5,573 bases of DNA. Origin: Sphingobacteriia bacterium. GTDB lineage: Bacteria > Bacteroidota > Bacteroidia > Chitinophagales > Chitinophagaceae. The stretch covers positions 1 through 5,573 of the forward strand of contig RDYY01000315.1 of the NCBI GenBank assembly GCA_004293505.1. Reading direction: 5' to 3'. A program made the position numbers and the translations under genes. Of the stretch, positions 1 to 5,573 are shown piece by piece (positions within the stretch are counted from its first letter, which is position 1; every line of letters starts with the position of its first letter). The notes beneath the pieces are model-generated. The model was not told the origin of the DNA. It worked only from the letters and a program-made list of their open reading frames with translations, and made no database searches.

Positions 1-161
1 ACAGCTTGGTGCATCTCGGCCTTGACCTTGTCTTTGAGGCTGATCTGCCCCAATTGCACAATTTTTTGCTCGTGGCTGCGCAGTTCTCGGGTGTTGGGAT
101 CAATCACCATGTATTCTTCCTCCACCCCCAAAGTGAAATGCTTGTAATTCAAACTCCCCAT
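1..161 (-). CDS. Carboxylate-amine ligase, glutamate-cysteine ligase family 2 (GCS2/YbdK-like), N-terminal part only
   Basis: The gene starts at the ATG at 161-159 and runs off the left edge with no stop, giving 53 complete codons. The visible protein begins MGSLNYKHFTLGVEEEYMVI and continues with DPNTRELRSHEQKIV and KAEMHQAV. The G-V-E-E-E-Y segment (residues 12-17), the D-P-x-T-x-E-L stretch and the S-H-E-Q-K segment are the usual opening of GCS2-family carboxylate-amine ligases, where the acidic cluster contributes to ATP/metal binding. Family members run to roughly 370-450 residues, so most of the enzyme lies outside the window. Known members join a carboxylate, often of glutamate, to an amine using ATP in the cytoplasm. 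The substrate here is unknown. The start lies one base past the stop of the ATP-grasp gene (TAA-G-ATG), so the two are almost certainly co-transcribed and probably translationally coupled. No clear Shine-Dalgarno sequence precedes it. The family call is strong despite the short fragment; the exact reaction is inference. Confidence 0.85.
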   Translation of the reverse strand, partial: MGSLNYKHFTLGVEEEYMVIDPNTRELRSHEQKIVQLGQISLKDKVKAEMHQA

Positions 162-162
162 C

Positions 163-1116
163 TTAATACAGTTTTTTTCCGGTGGCACTGGTGCGCACAT
201 ATTCACCCCAAGTCAAGTTGTCGGCCCCTTCTACTTGTGCTTGCGCTTTTTCAATGGCAAACTGAGCTGCTGTTTCTACTACCCAATCAAAGTTTTCTTG
301 TCCTACGCTCTTGATGTCGGCGTCTGGTGCAGGATTGCAAAAGTCAATGGCATAGGGCACCCCATCGCGCAAGGCCAGTTCCACCGTATTGAAATCATAG
401 CCCAGGTATTTGTTGATGCGCAATACAATGTCGGTCATCAATTGGAGTCTTTCAGCTGAGGGTTTAAAATCAGCTACATAGCGCAAGTGATGGGGGTTGC
501 GGGGTTCATAGGACATGATGCGTACATACTTGCCCCCAATGCAATAACACCGGTAATATTCTTCAAAAACTATTTCTTCTTGCAAGAGCATCACCAGTTG
601 GTTGGTCTCGGCATGCTTCTCAAAAAAATCGGGCATGTCGTGTAGTTTGTACACGTTTTTCCATCCCCCACCAGCAAAGGGTTTCATGTATGCCGGGAAA
701 CCAACGTAATCAAAAATGCCTTCCCAATCCAAAGGATAAGCCAGGTTGCTGAACGATTGTTCTGAGGTATCAGCGGGGAGGTCTTTGGAGGGTAGAATAA
801 CTGTTTTAGGAACAGGCACATCAATTTTTGTGGCCAAGCAATTGTTGAAAAATTTTTCATCGGCACTCCACCAAAAAGGATTGTTGATGACAGCAGTGCC
901 ACACAAAGCTGCATTTTTCAAATAAGCCCTGTAAAAAGGTACGTCTTGGCTGATCCGGTCCAAGATGACGGCATATCCACTGGACTCCCCTTGCATGACT
1001 TTGTCAATGCGAACGGGTTCGGCCATGATACCGGGAATGTTTTTGCTGTTGATCCTTTCTATAAAGGCCATGGGGAAGCTTCTTTCCTGTCCAAAGAGGA
1101 TGCCAATTTTTTTCAT
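163..1116 (-). CDS. ATP-grasp domain ligase (RimK / D-Ala-D-Ala ligase-like), 317 aa
   Basis: This is a predicted cytoplasmic ATP-dependent carboxylate-amine ligase. Residues 1-100 form a pre-ATP-grasp Rossmann-like region ending in NPFWWSADEKFFN (79-91). The ATP-grasp fold follows: the VPVPKTVIL strand (100-108), the nucleotide-binding lysine and Gly-rich loop in YMKPFAGGGWKNVYKL (143-158, K145), the adenine hinge LLQEEI (177-182), an Arg/Tyr-rich substrate strand around YYRCYC (187-192), and metal ligands in TVELAL (E246) and AIDFCNPAPDAD (D258, N261). All expected catalytic positions appear present and the length is normal. The ATG at 1116-1114 is secure because an in-frame TAA lies at 1143-1141 with no alternative start between. 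The gene reads into the GCS2-type ligase after one base, and the esterase diverges from it 96 bp away. Family members join amino acids or other carboxylates to amines through an acyl-phosphate. The acceptor here cannot be deduced. The fold call is firm; the specific reaction is not. Confidence 0.88.
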   Translation of the reverse strand: MKKIGILFGQERSFPMAFIERINSKNIPGIMAEPVRIDKVMQGESSGYAVILDRISQDVPFYRAYLKNAALCGTAVINNPFWWSADEKFFNNCLATKIDVPVPKTVILPSKDLPADTSEQSFSNLAYPLDWEGIFDYVGFPAYMKPFAGGGWKNVYKLHDMPDFFEKHAETNQLVMLLQEEIVFEEYYRCYCIGGKYVRIMSYEPRNPHHLRYVADFKPSAERLQLMTDIVLRINKYLGYDFNTVELALRDGVPYAIDFCNPAPDADIKSVGQENFDWVVETAAQFAIEKAQAQVEGADNLTWGEYVRTSATGKKLY

Positions 1117-1212
1117 TTGCTGGTTTTGTGTTGCTGTAAATTAAGGCATTGGCTTGGTTATCAGGCGGAATGAGAAAGAATTTTTTACCTGCTTTCCTTT
1201 ATTTTTGAACAC
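1117..1212. promoter_or_regulatory. Divergent intergenic region between the ATP-grasp gene and the esterase gene
   Basis: These 96 bases must hold the promoters of both divergent units. On the plus strand TATTTTTG at 1200-1207 matches the TAnnTTTG -7 consensus of Bacteroidota promoters, but no matching TTTG -33 element is found at the right distance, only the T run 1181-1186. On the minus strand the best stretch is TAATTTAC ahead of the ATP-grasp start, which is a poor match. No operator-like inverted repeat stands out. Neither start codon has a recognisable Shine-Dalgarno sequence, which is normal for this phylum. Confidence 0.4.
1200..1207 (+). promoter_or_regulatory. Possible -7 promoter box of the esterase gene
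   Basis: TATTTTTG fits TAnnTTTG exactly and ends only five bases before the esterase ATG. If used, the transcript would begin at or next to the start codon and be essentially leaderless. The absence of a good TTTG upstream element and the T-rich surroundings make a chance match quite possible. Confidence 0.3.
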
Positions 1213-2028
1213 ATGGCAACACTGACTGTGCTACAGGATCCATTGGTTCCTGTGGAGACCCTTACCCTTGATTCGGACTACTTGGAACGGACGGTACAAG
1301 CAGACGTGTATTTGCCCCCTGGGTTGACGCAATGGGAAAACCTACCCTTGTTGTTGGTAAACGATGGACAGGATTTACCCAAAATGCCCTTTGATGCCAT
1401 TTTAGCTGAGCTCTATGGCCAGCAAGCCATCGAACCCTTATTGGTCGTGGCCATTCATTGTGGGCCAGAACGCAAAATGGAATATGGAACAGCCTATGCC
1501 GCCGATTATTTGGGCAGGGGAGCCAAAGCAGGTCGTTATGTGAAATTTATTTTTGAAGAGTTGTTGCCAGCTGTGCGCAAAAAATACCAAGTGGTTTCTT
1601 TTCGGGAAAAATCTTTTGCTGGTTTTTCTTTGGGAGGATTGAGCGCTTTGGACATTGGTTGGAACCATGCAAGTGAATTCACCAAGATAGGGGTCTTCAG
1701 TGGCTCTTTGTGGTGGCGCCGAAAAAGCTATGAAGATGGCTACGACGAAGAAACCGATCGCCTCATGCACTTGCAAGTACGCAAGGGTAAATTCCATCCA
1801 TGGATGCGCTTTTTTTTGCAAACGGGCACCCTGGATGAAACGGCAGACCGCAACCAAAATGGTGTGATTGACGCCATTGATGATGCCTTGGATTTGTTGG
1901 TAGAGCTGCGTGCCAAAGGCTTTACCGACCAACATTTGCATTACTTGGAGTTAGAAGATGGCAAACACGATGTTCCCACTTGGGGTCGGGCTTTCCCTGC
2001 ATTTTTGCGTTGGGGTTGGTCCAAATAA
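1213..2028 (+). CDS. Putative esterase, alpha/beta-hydrolase fold (esterase D / enterochelin-esterase-like), 271 aa
   Basis: This is a predicted serine hydrolase of the PF00756 type. The nucleophile elbow is GFSLGG at 137-142 with Ser139. The C-terminal EDGKHDVPTWG (248-258) supplies the likely catalytic His252, and Asp208 in QTGTLDETAD (203-212) is the best candidate for the acid. Earlier family hallmarks are DVYLPPG (31-37), LLLVNDGQD (46-54, where other members have a Y.hDG segment), and YAADYLG (95-101), with GVFSGSLWW (160-168) after the elbow. Length is normal for the single-domain family and there is no signal peptide, so it should act in the cytoplasm. The ATG at 1213 is the first start after an in-frame TGA at 1171. 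An unusual acidic loop follows the proposed acid residue (D212-D224). A run of eight T at 1810-1817 is read in frame. It diverges from the two ligase genes, so a role in processing their product is plausible but inferred. Other substrates (S-formylglutathione, siderophores, acyl esters) are possible. Confidence 0.85.
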   Translation: MATLTVLQDPLVPVETLTLDSDYLERTVQADVYLPPGLTQWENLPLLLVNDGQDLPKMPFDAILAELYGQQAIEPLLVVAIHCGPERKMEYGTAYAADYLGRGAKAGRYVKFIFEELLPAVRKKYQVVSFREKSFAGFSLGGLSALDIGWNHASEFTKIGVFSGSLWWRRKSYEDGYDEETDRLMHLQVRKGKFHPWMRFFLQTGTLDETADRNQNGVIDAIDDALDLLVELRAKGFTDQHLHYLELEDGKHDVPTWGRAFPAFLRWGWSK

Positions 2029-2046
2029 TTTAAGCCAAAGCACAAA

Positions 2047-2073
2047 AAAACCCGGTTCATTGAACCGGGTTTT
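2047..2073. terminator. Shared bidirectional Rho-independent terminator between convergent genes
   Basis: The arms AAAACCCGGTTCA (2047-2059) and TGAACCGGGTTTT (2061-2073) are perfect inverted repeats around one central base. The folded hairpin would have a GC-rich CCCGG/CCGGG core and a tiny ATT-type loop. On the minus strand it is followed by a run of seven T (2050-2044), making it a strong terminator about 20 bases after the receptor stop codon. On the plus strand the tail is four T, about 18 bases after the esterase stop. It therefore probably serves both genes, better for the receptor. Confidence 0.85.
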
Positions 2074-2093
2074 GCTTATGGTAAAGTCAAGTT

Positions 2094-2656
2094 TTAGAAA
2101 ATGTAACGGATACCGAATTGGGCGTTCCATACATCACCAAAACCAGTGCCACGGCGGTAGGTGGTGTAGTTGATGCTGTTGTTGACCCGGTTCATGCGGA
2201 ACTGGGGAACGCCTTGGGCATTCACGCTGTTGGTTGCGGCCAAAGGCTGGAAAGTGTTCACAAAATTGCTCACACCCCAAGCAGAGTTGATCATGTTGCC
2301 CACATTGAATACATCACCACGCAATTGAATGGTGTGGCGGTTTTTACCAATGTTGCTGAAGAGTTCCAATTGCACACTCAAGTCAAAGCGGGCCAAGAGG
2401 GGCTGGAGGACACCATTCCTTTCTACAACTTTACCACGCATGTTTTTCAAGTAAGGATCTTGGTTGATGAAGGCGTCAAATGCAGCAGCTTGTTCTGCAG
2501 GCGTTGCAGCGGGTGCGCCTCCTGAAGCAGCCAAAGGCAAGAAAACCATTTCACTTTGGTTGCGGGGAACATACATCAAATCATTTCCGTTGATGCCATC
2601 TCCGTTCATGTCACCACTATAAGTATAGGAGTAACGGCCTTGGGTACCGTACCAAA
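2094..2656 (-). CDS. Receptor segment 3: C-terminal barrel and beta-signal, in the third frame
   Basis: After the T3 run the third frame reads YGTQGRYSYTYSGDMNGDGI and NGNDLMYVPRN (about residues 944-974), resuming the receptor exactly where segment 2 fails. LARFDLSVQLELFSNIGKN and HTIQLRGDVFNVGNMIN are penultimate strands, and the protein ends in DVWNAQFGIRYIF, an aromatic-terminated beta-signal recognised by the BAM complex. An internal ATG at 2609-2607 (M958) could be mistaken for a gene start, giving a 171-residue product without signal peptide. It is part of a conserved D-x-N-G-D-G loop of the receptor, not a real initiation site. Confidence 0.7.
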
Positions 2657-3229
2657 CAGAGAGAATTGCAGGGCAGAGAATTTGCCCATCTCAATGCGGT
2701 AGTTCAGGTTAGCCATGAAGCGGTTGCGGATTTCGTTGTCGCTGAAGGCGATGTCAGGACGGTTGTTGCCATTGACACTTTGGATAGCAGTCCAGCTGCT
2801 GAAAGCAATGGAACCAGGTGTCATGAAATCGCGCACACGGGCGTAGTTGTAGGCCAAGTTCCAGCCCAATCCTTTGGAACGGGTAGGTTTTTGGATTTGA
2901 ACGGTAGCGGTTACGGAAGAACCATAAGGACGGCTGTTCATGACTGTGGCATCAGTGATTTTGTCTACCACACGCAGGGCATTGTTCAGCGCTGTTCCTG
3001 ACAAACCAATGCCGGGGAAACGAGGGCGGGTATCAGGTCCACCAAAACTTTGGGTGGCATTTTCCAAGTTGGCGTTGTAGTAATTGATATTGCTCAAAGA
3101 TTGGGTAAACATCAATTCACCGGTCAATACGATGTCTTTGTACACTTTGTAATCAACACCCAAATTGGTCCGGAATACTTGGGGAAAACGGAAATTGTTC
3201 TCGGTGGTTGCAATGTTGTAAGAAGAAAA
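2606..3229 (-). CDS. Receptor segment 2: middle barrel strands, in the second frame
   Basis: Starting just after the T4 run, this frame reads SSYNIATTENNFRFPQVFRT, then NLGVDYKVYKDIVLTGELMF, then FTQSLSNINYYNAN, a direct continuation of the barrel of segment 1 (about residues 752-942). RPDIAFSDNEIRNRFMANLN and YRIEMGKFSALQFSLF are typical late barrel strands of these receptors. The frame then degrades to GTVPKAVTPILIVVT and stops at 2608-2606. There is no ATG with a credible initiation context at its beginning (the only early option is a TTG at 3163), so this is not an independent gene but an internal piece of the interrupted receptor. Confidence 0.65.
   Translation of the reverse strand, partial: FSSYNIATTENNFRFPQVFRTNLGVDYKVYKDIVLTGELMFTQSLSNINYYNANLENATQSFGGPDTRPRFPGIGLSGTALNNALRVVDKITDATVMNSRPYGSSVTATVQIQKPTRSKGLGWNLAYNYARVRDFMTPGSIAFSSWTAIQSVNGNNRPDIAFSDNEIRNRFMANLNYRIEMGKFSALQFSLFGTVPKAVTPILIVVT
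2654..2656 (-). other. Frame break 2: one T short in a T3 run
   Basis: On the coding strand the bases read CTG TTT GGT ACG GTA CCC. Adding one T gives L-F-W-Y-G-T-Q-G-R-Y and joins segment 2 to segment 3. A backward slip here would place the tRNA on GTT, so perfect re-pairing is lost and programmed frameshifting is unlikely. Confidence 0.8.
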
Positions 3230-5478
3230 GAAGAAGCTGCTACGCCAGGGTTGGGAACAAAACTGGGGTAGTTGGCAGGGGTTTGGGGATTGAAAGGGAA
3301 GGCTGCAGTATTGAACGTGCTGACACCACCATTCAAGACACCATTGTTGCCCACTTGGTTGCTGATGAACACAAAAGAGGGACGACCAGTAAACAAACCT
3401 GCACCACCACGAATTTGGAGGGTCTTGTCACCTTTTACGTCATAATTGAAACCAATCCGAGGACTGATCATCAATTTGGCGGAAGGCAAGTTGGAAGTGC
3501 TCAATTTGGTGGGTTTGCCATCGTTGTCCAAAAAGCTGAATCCATCCACTTCGGTATTGGTAAAGCCAGATCCCTTAAAATAAGGCACTTCAAAGCGAAT
3601 ACCGTAAGTCAAATTAAACCTGTTGTCCAAAGTCACTTCGTCTTGGATATAAGCAGCCCATTGGCGAGCACGGGTTGTGGCCAACCAAGGACCACCACCA
3701 GGCAGGTTAGAGAAATTGGCGCGGTAGTTGCGCATGAAAACGGGACTGAAAGTTTGGTTGGGGTTGGCTTTGTACGCATTGGCCGCAGTGTAAAAATCAG
3801 CCAAATTGTTAAAAGTATAAATACCATTTATCAAAGGGGTAAAGCCATTGGTAAAGTCAAAGCTTTCAAAAGAAATACCCGCATTTAAAGTATGCTTGCC
3901 CAAATAAGCGGTCAAGTTATCACTGAACTGCCAAGTATCGGTGTTCAACAAATTGTTGGGGGTAAAGGGATCGTTACCGAAAGAAATATAGTTCAAGCTA
4001 TTGGCAGTTTGTGCACTGGGCACGGTGCTGTTTCCAGCAGTGGGAATGGCCGTCAGGGGAGAAGAACCATCTTGGATGTCCACCATGGGGAAATTACCAC
4101 CCTTTAGAGCACGGAAGTCACGGTTGGCAGTATAACCAAAAGTCAATTCATTGCTGAGTTTGTTACTGAAGCGGCTGTTCAACTGACCAATGACACCCGT
4201 AATGTTGTTGTTGATTTCATAGGCAGAGTTGGAGAAAGCCATGGAAAGGGCATTGCCGCCGCGGCTACCATTGGTGGTATTGGATGAGCTTACACCCACA
4301 TCACGTTTGGAACGGAAGAGGTTACCCCGGATGCTGAGTTTGTGTTTGTCGTTGATGTTCCAATCCAAACGGGCAACAGCTTTGTCGCTCTGGGTTTTGA
4401 AAGGATAACCTTGGTAATCACCGGGATTGTAATTGAAATTGGTGACCAAATAGTTTTTCAAGGTTTCCAAGTCGTTTACCCGAACACGGGTAACATTTCC
4501 GGTGGGGGCTACCGCACCATTGCTGGCATCGGCCACCCATGTGGTTCCAATGTCGTTGCGGCGTTCGCCTTCATAGTTGGCAAACCAGAACAGTTTGTTC
4601 TTGATGATGGCGCCACCCAAGCTGGCACCAAATTGCTTCACGTCAAAAGCAGTGGTGACTACGTCTTGTTTGCCATCTTGGCCAGCTTTTGTTCCCACGA
4701 AACCTTCGTTTTGGGTGTTGTAAAAAGCAGTACCATGCATGGTGTTTGTACCTGATTTGGTGACCGCATTGATGCTGGCTCCTGTAAAGCCCGCATCGCG
4801 CAAGTTGTAGGGAGAAATGTTCACTTGGATTTCTTGCAAAGCATCCAAGGAGATGGGAGCAGAGTTGGTTTGACCACCATTCAAGGCACTCAAGCCAAAA
4901 GAGTTGTTGAAAATAGAACCGTCCAAAGTAAAGTTGATGGCACGGCTGTCTTGTCCCGCAAAAGACAAGCCATTGGATTGGGGCACCAAACGGGTCAAGT
5001 CATTGATGTTCCGGCGAATGGTGGGCAAAGATCCTATCAACCTAGAATTGATGTTGGTGGATACGCCTTTGCGGTCTTTGGAAATCAACGCAGCTCTTCT
5101 GTTGGCAGCACCTGTTACGGTTACTTCTGTTAATTCAGATTTGGCGTCCAATAATGTTACATCTACGACAGCTGGTTCGCCCAACTGAATGGTGATGTCG
5201 GTCACTGTTTCTGTTTTGAGGCCCACATAAGTGAAAGTAACTTTGTAGGGTCCGCCAATGCGCAAAGCAGGAACGGTGTACTTTCCAGAAGCAGTGCTCA
5301 CAGATTTGTAGCGGCTACCAGAAGGTTCATGAATGACTTCTACAGATGCACCACTCAAAGGAGTGTTTTTGGCATCCTTGATGATACCGGTGAGGGTACC
5401 GGTAGTGTTTTGCGCCATGGCTGCAACTGTTCCAAGCAGAACCGTTAACAGGAGTGCAAATTTTCTCAAGATTCTCAT
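3124..5478 (-). CDS. Receptor segment 1: signal peptide, regulatory-like domain, plug and first two thirds of the barrel
   Basis: This is the open frame from the preferred ATG to a TGA at 3126-3124. Residues 1-22 (MRILRKFALLLTVLLGTVAA then MA) form a classical signal peptide with cleavage before Q23. GTLTGIIKDAKNTPLSGASV and SGKYTVPALRIGGPYKV mark the carboxypeptidase-regulatory-like fold. The plug carries LIGSLPTIRRNINDLTRLVP, RAINFTLDGS and SINAVTKSGTNTMHGTAFY, phrases typical of Oar-like receptors. The barrel runs through repeated amphipathic strands. Real receptor sequence ends at F751 (codon 3228-3226). The last 33 residues before the stop, starting LLTTLQPPRTISVF, are out-of-frame noise without barrel character. 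If translated alone the product would lack the barrel's C-terminal strands and the terminal beta-signal, so it should not assemble in the outer membrane. Confidence 0.75.
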   Translation of the reverse strand: MRILRKFALLLTVLLGTVAAMAQNTTGTLTGIIKDAKNTPLSGASVEVIHEPSGSRYKSVSTASGKYTVPALRIGGPYKVTFTYVGLKTETVTDITIQLGEPAVVDVTLLDAKSELTEVTVTGAANRRAALISKDRKGVSTNINSRLIGSLPTIRRNINDLTRLVPQSNGLSFAGQDSRAINFTLDGSIFNNSFGLSALNGGQTNSAPISLDALQEIQVNISPYNLRDAGFTGASINAVTKSGTNTMHGTAFYNTQNEGFVGTKAGQDGKQDVVTTAFDVKQFGASLGGAIIKNKLFWFANYEGERRNDIGTTWVADASNGAVAPTGNVTRVRVNDLETLKNYLVTNFNYNPGDYQGYPFKTQSDKAVARLDWNINDKHKLSIRGNLFRSKRDVGVSSSNTTNGSRGGNALSMAFSNSAYEINNNITGVIGQLNSRFSNKLSNELTFGYTANRDFRALKGGNFPMVDIQDGSSPLTAIPTAGNSTVPSAQTANSLNYISFGNDPFTPNNLLNTDTWQFSDNLTAYLGKHTLNAGISFESFDFTNGFTPLINGIYTFNNLADFYTAANAYKANPNQTFSPVFMRNYRANFSNLPGGGPWLATTRARQWAAYIQDEVTLDNRFNLTYGIRFEVPYFKGSGFTNTEVDGFSFLDNDGKPTKLSTSNLPSAKLMISPRIGFNYDVKGDKTLQIRGGAGLFTGRPSFVFISNQVGNNGVLNGGVSTFNTAAFPFNPQTPANYPSFVPNPGVAASSFLLTTLQPPRTISVFPKYSGPIWVLITKCTKTSY
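3226..3229 (-). other. Frame break 1: one T short in a T4 run
   Basis: On the coding strand the bases read GCT TCT TCT TTT CTT CTT AC. Adding one T gives A-S-S-F-S-S-Y and joins segment 1 to segment 2 without loss. A ribosome slipping back by one base on TTT could re-pair perfectly (T-TTT), so limited recoding is formally possible, but a deletion or sequence error is simpler. Confidence 0.8.
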
Positions 5479-5496
5479 ATTGATTGTTTTGTGCCG

Positions 5497-5529
5497 CAAA
5501 ATTACCCCTAAATTGGCTTTTGACCCAAA
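5497..5529 (-). promoter_or_regulatory. Bacteroidota-type promoter of the TonB-dependent receptor gene
   Basis: Read on the minus strand, TTTG (5529-5526) is followed after 21 bases by TAATTTTG (5504-5497), matching the TTTG / TAnnTTTG -33/-7 consensus in both boxes and within the usual spacing. The -7 box ends 18 bases before the ATG at 5478, leaving a leader of roughly a dozen bases without a Shine-Dalgarno sequence (ACAAAACAATCAAT instead). It supports the 5478 start, because the ATG at 5499 lies within the -7 box and would be untranscribed or at the very 5' end. Confidence 0.7.
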
Positions 5530-5573
5530 ATCTTGTTAAAATAATGATTCCATAACCTGCGCCACAAAAGGGC
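5530..5573. other. Short upstream non-coding edge
   Basis: These 44 bases upstream of the receptor promoter show no open frame, hairpin or repeat that can be supported. They may contain regulator sites or the end of a neighbouring gene outside the window. Confidence 0.4.

Larger units (their letters stand above)
2094..5478 (-). pseudogene. Oar-like TonB-dependent outer-membrane receptor, frame broken twice (pseudogene or sequence errors)
   Basis: Three consecutive reading frames together encode one receptor of about 1128 residues, normal for Oar-type TonB-dependent proteins. Restoring a single T in the T4 run at 3229-3226 (after codon 751) and in the T3 run at 2656-2654 (after codon 942) makes one continuous frame from the ATG at 5478 to the TAA at 2096-2094. 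No residues are lost at either junction and the barrel ends in the expected aromatic F (WNAQFGIRYIF). Order: signal peptide 1-22, carboxypeptidase-regulatory-like beta-sandwich about 24-115, TonB-box-like LTEVTVTG, plug about 130-240, beta-barrel to the end. Such proteins sit in the outer membrane and import large ligands or act in secretion/adhesion, powered by TonB-ExbBD. No SusD partner adjoins, so SusCD-type glycan uptake is not indicated. The M at 5478 is preferred over an ATG at 5499, which lies inside the promoter box and does not begin a signal peptide. Confidence 0.88.

Noticed and set aside
6..314. 102-codon plus-strand open frame at the left edge
   Set aside because: It overlaps both ligase genes in antisense. 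The minus-strand product at 1-161 has the GCS2 signature.
1438..1941. 167-codon minus-strand open frame inside the esterase
   Set aside because: The plus strand carries the full catalytic set of a known hydrolase family; the antisense product looks like nothing recognisable.
2047..2073. Attachment site or operator reading of the palindrome
   Set aside because: Position just after both convergent stop codons and the T tails on each side fit a bidirectional terminator.
2118..2525. 135-codon plus-strand open frame opposite the receptor C-terminus
   Set aside because: Antisense shadow; the minus-strand frame has clear barrel strands and an aromatic terminus.
2654..3229. Programmed ribosomal frameshifting as the explanation of both breaks
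   Set aside because: No X-XXY-YYZ heptamer or downstream pseudoknot is evident, the second site cannot re-pair well, and two successive recoding events in one receptor would be without known precedent.
3208..3888. 226-codon open frame on the plus strand, antisense to the receptor
   Set aside because: It lies opposite the receptor barrel, shows no domain-like pattern, and its openness follows from the codon use of the gene on the other strand.
2094..5499. SusC-type member of a SusCD glycan-uptake pair
   Set aside because: No SusD gene adjoins, a terminator follows the gene directly, and the plug phrases are of the Oar type rather than SusC.

Overview
The window looks like a chromosomal fragment from a member of the Bacteroidota. 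Three observations support this: a large Oar-like TonB-dependent outer-membrane receptor with an N-terminal carboxypeptidase-regulatory-like domain, a TTTG / TAnnTTTG promoter of the type used by the primary sigma factor of this phylum, and start codons without clear Shine-Dalgarno sequences. A more precise placement (for example Saprospiria or Chitinophagia) would be a guess.

Layout. Left part (1-1116, minus strand): two tightly packed genes. An ATP-grasp ligase (163-1116) is followed after one base by a glutamate-cysteine-ligase-family-2 / carboxylate-amine ligase (161 to beyond the left edge, only 53 codons visible). A 96-bp divergent intergenic region (1117-1212) separates them from a plus-strand esterase of the esterase D / Fes alpha/beta-hydrolase type (1213-2028). 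A strong, nearly symmetric hairpin at 2047-2073 serves as a shared terminator between the esterase and the convergent receptor gene. Right part (2094-5478, minus strand): one receptor gene of about 1128 codons whose reading frame is broken twice, each time by what looks like one missing T in a short T run. Its promoter sits at 5497-5529.

Function. Two carboxylate-amine/amide ligases of different folds, translationally adjacent and next to a divergent hydrolase, suggest a small peptide-like or amide-bond metabolite pathway comparable in logic to glutathione-type synthesis. Product and substrates cannot be read from the sequence. The receptor gene is a separate transcription unit, and nothing in the sequence ties it to the ligase pair. 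No RNA genes, insertion sequences, CRISPR arrays or attachment sites were seen. There is no gene-free stretch longer than 300 bases.
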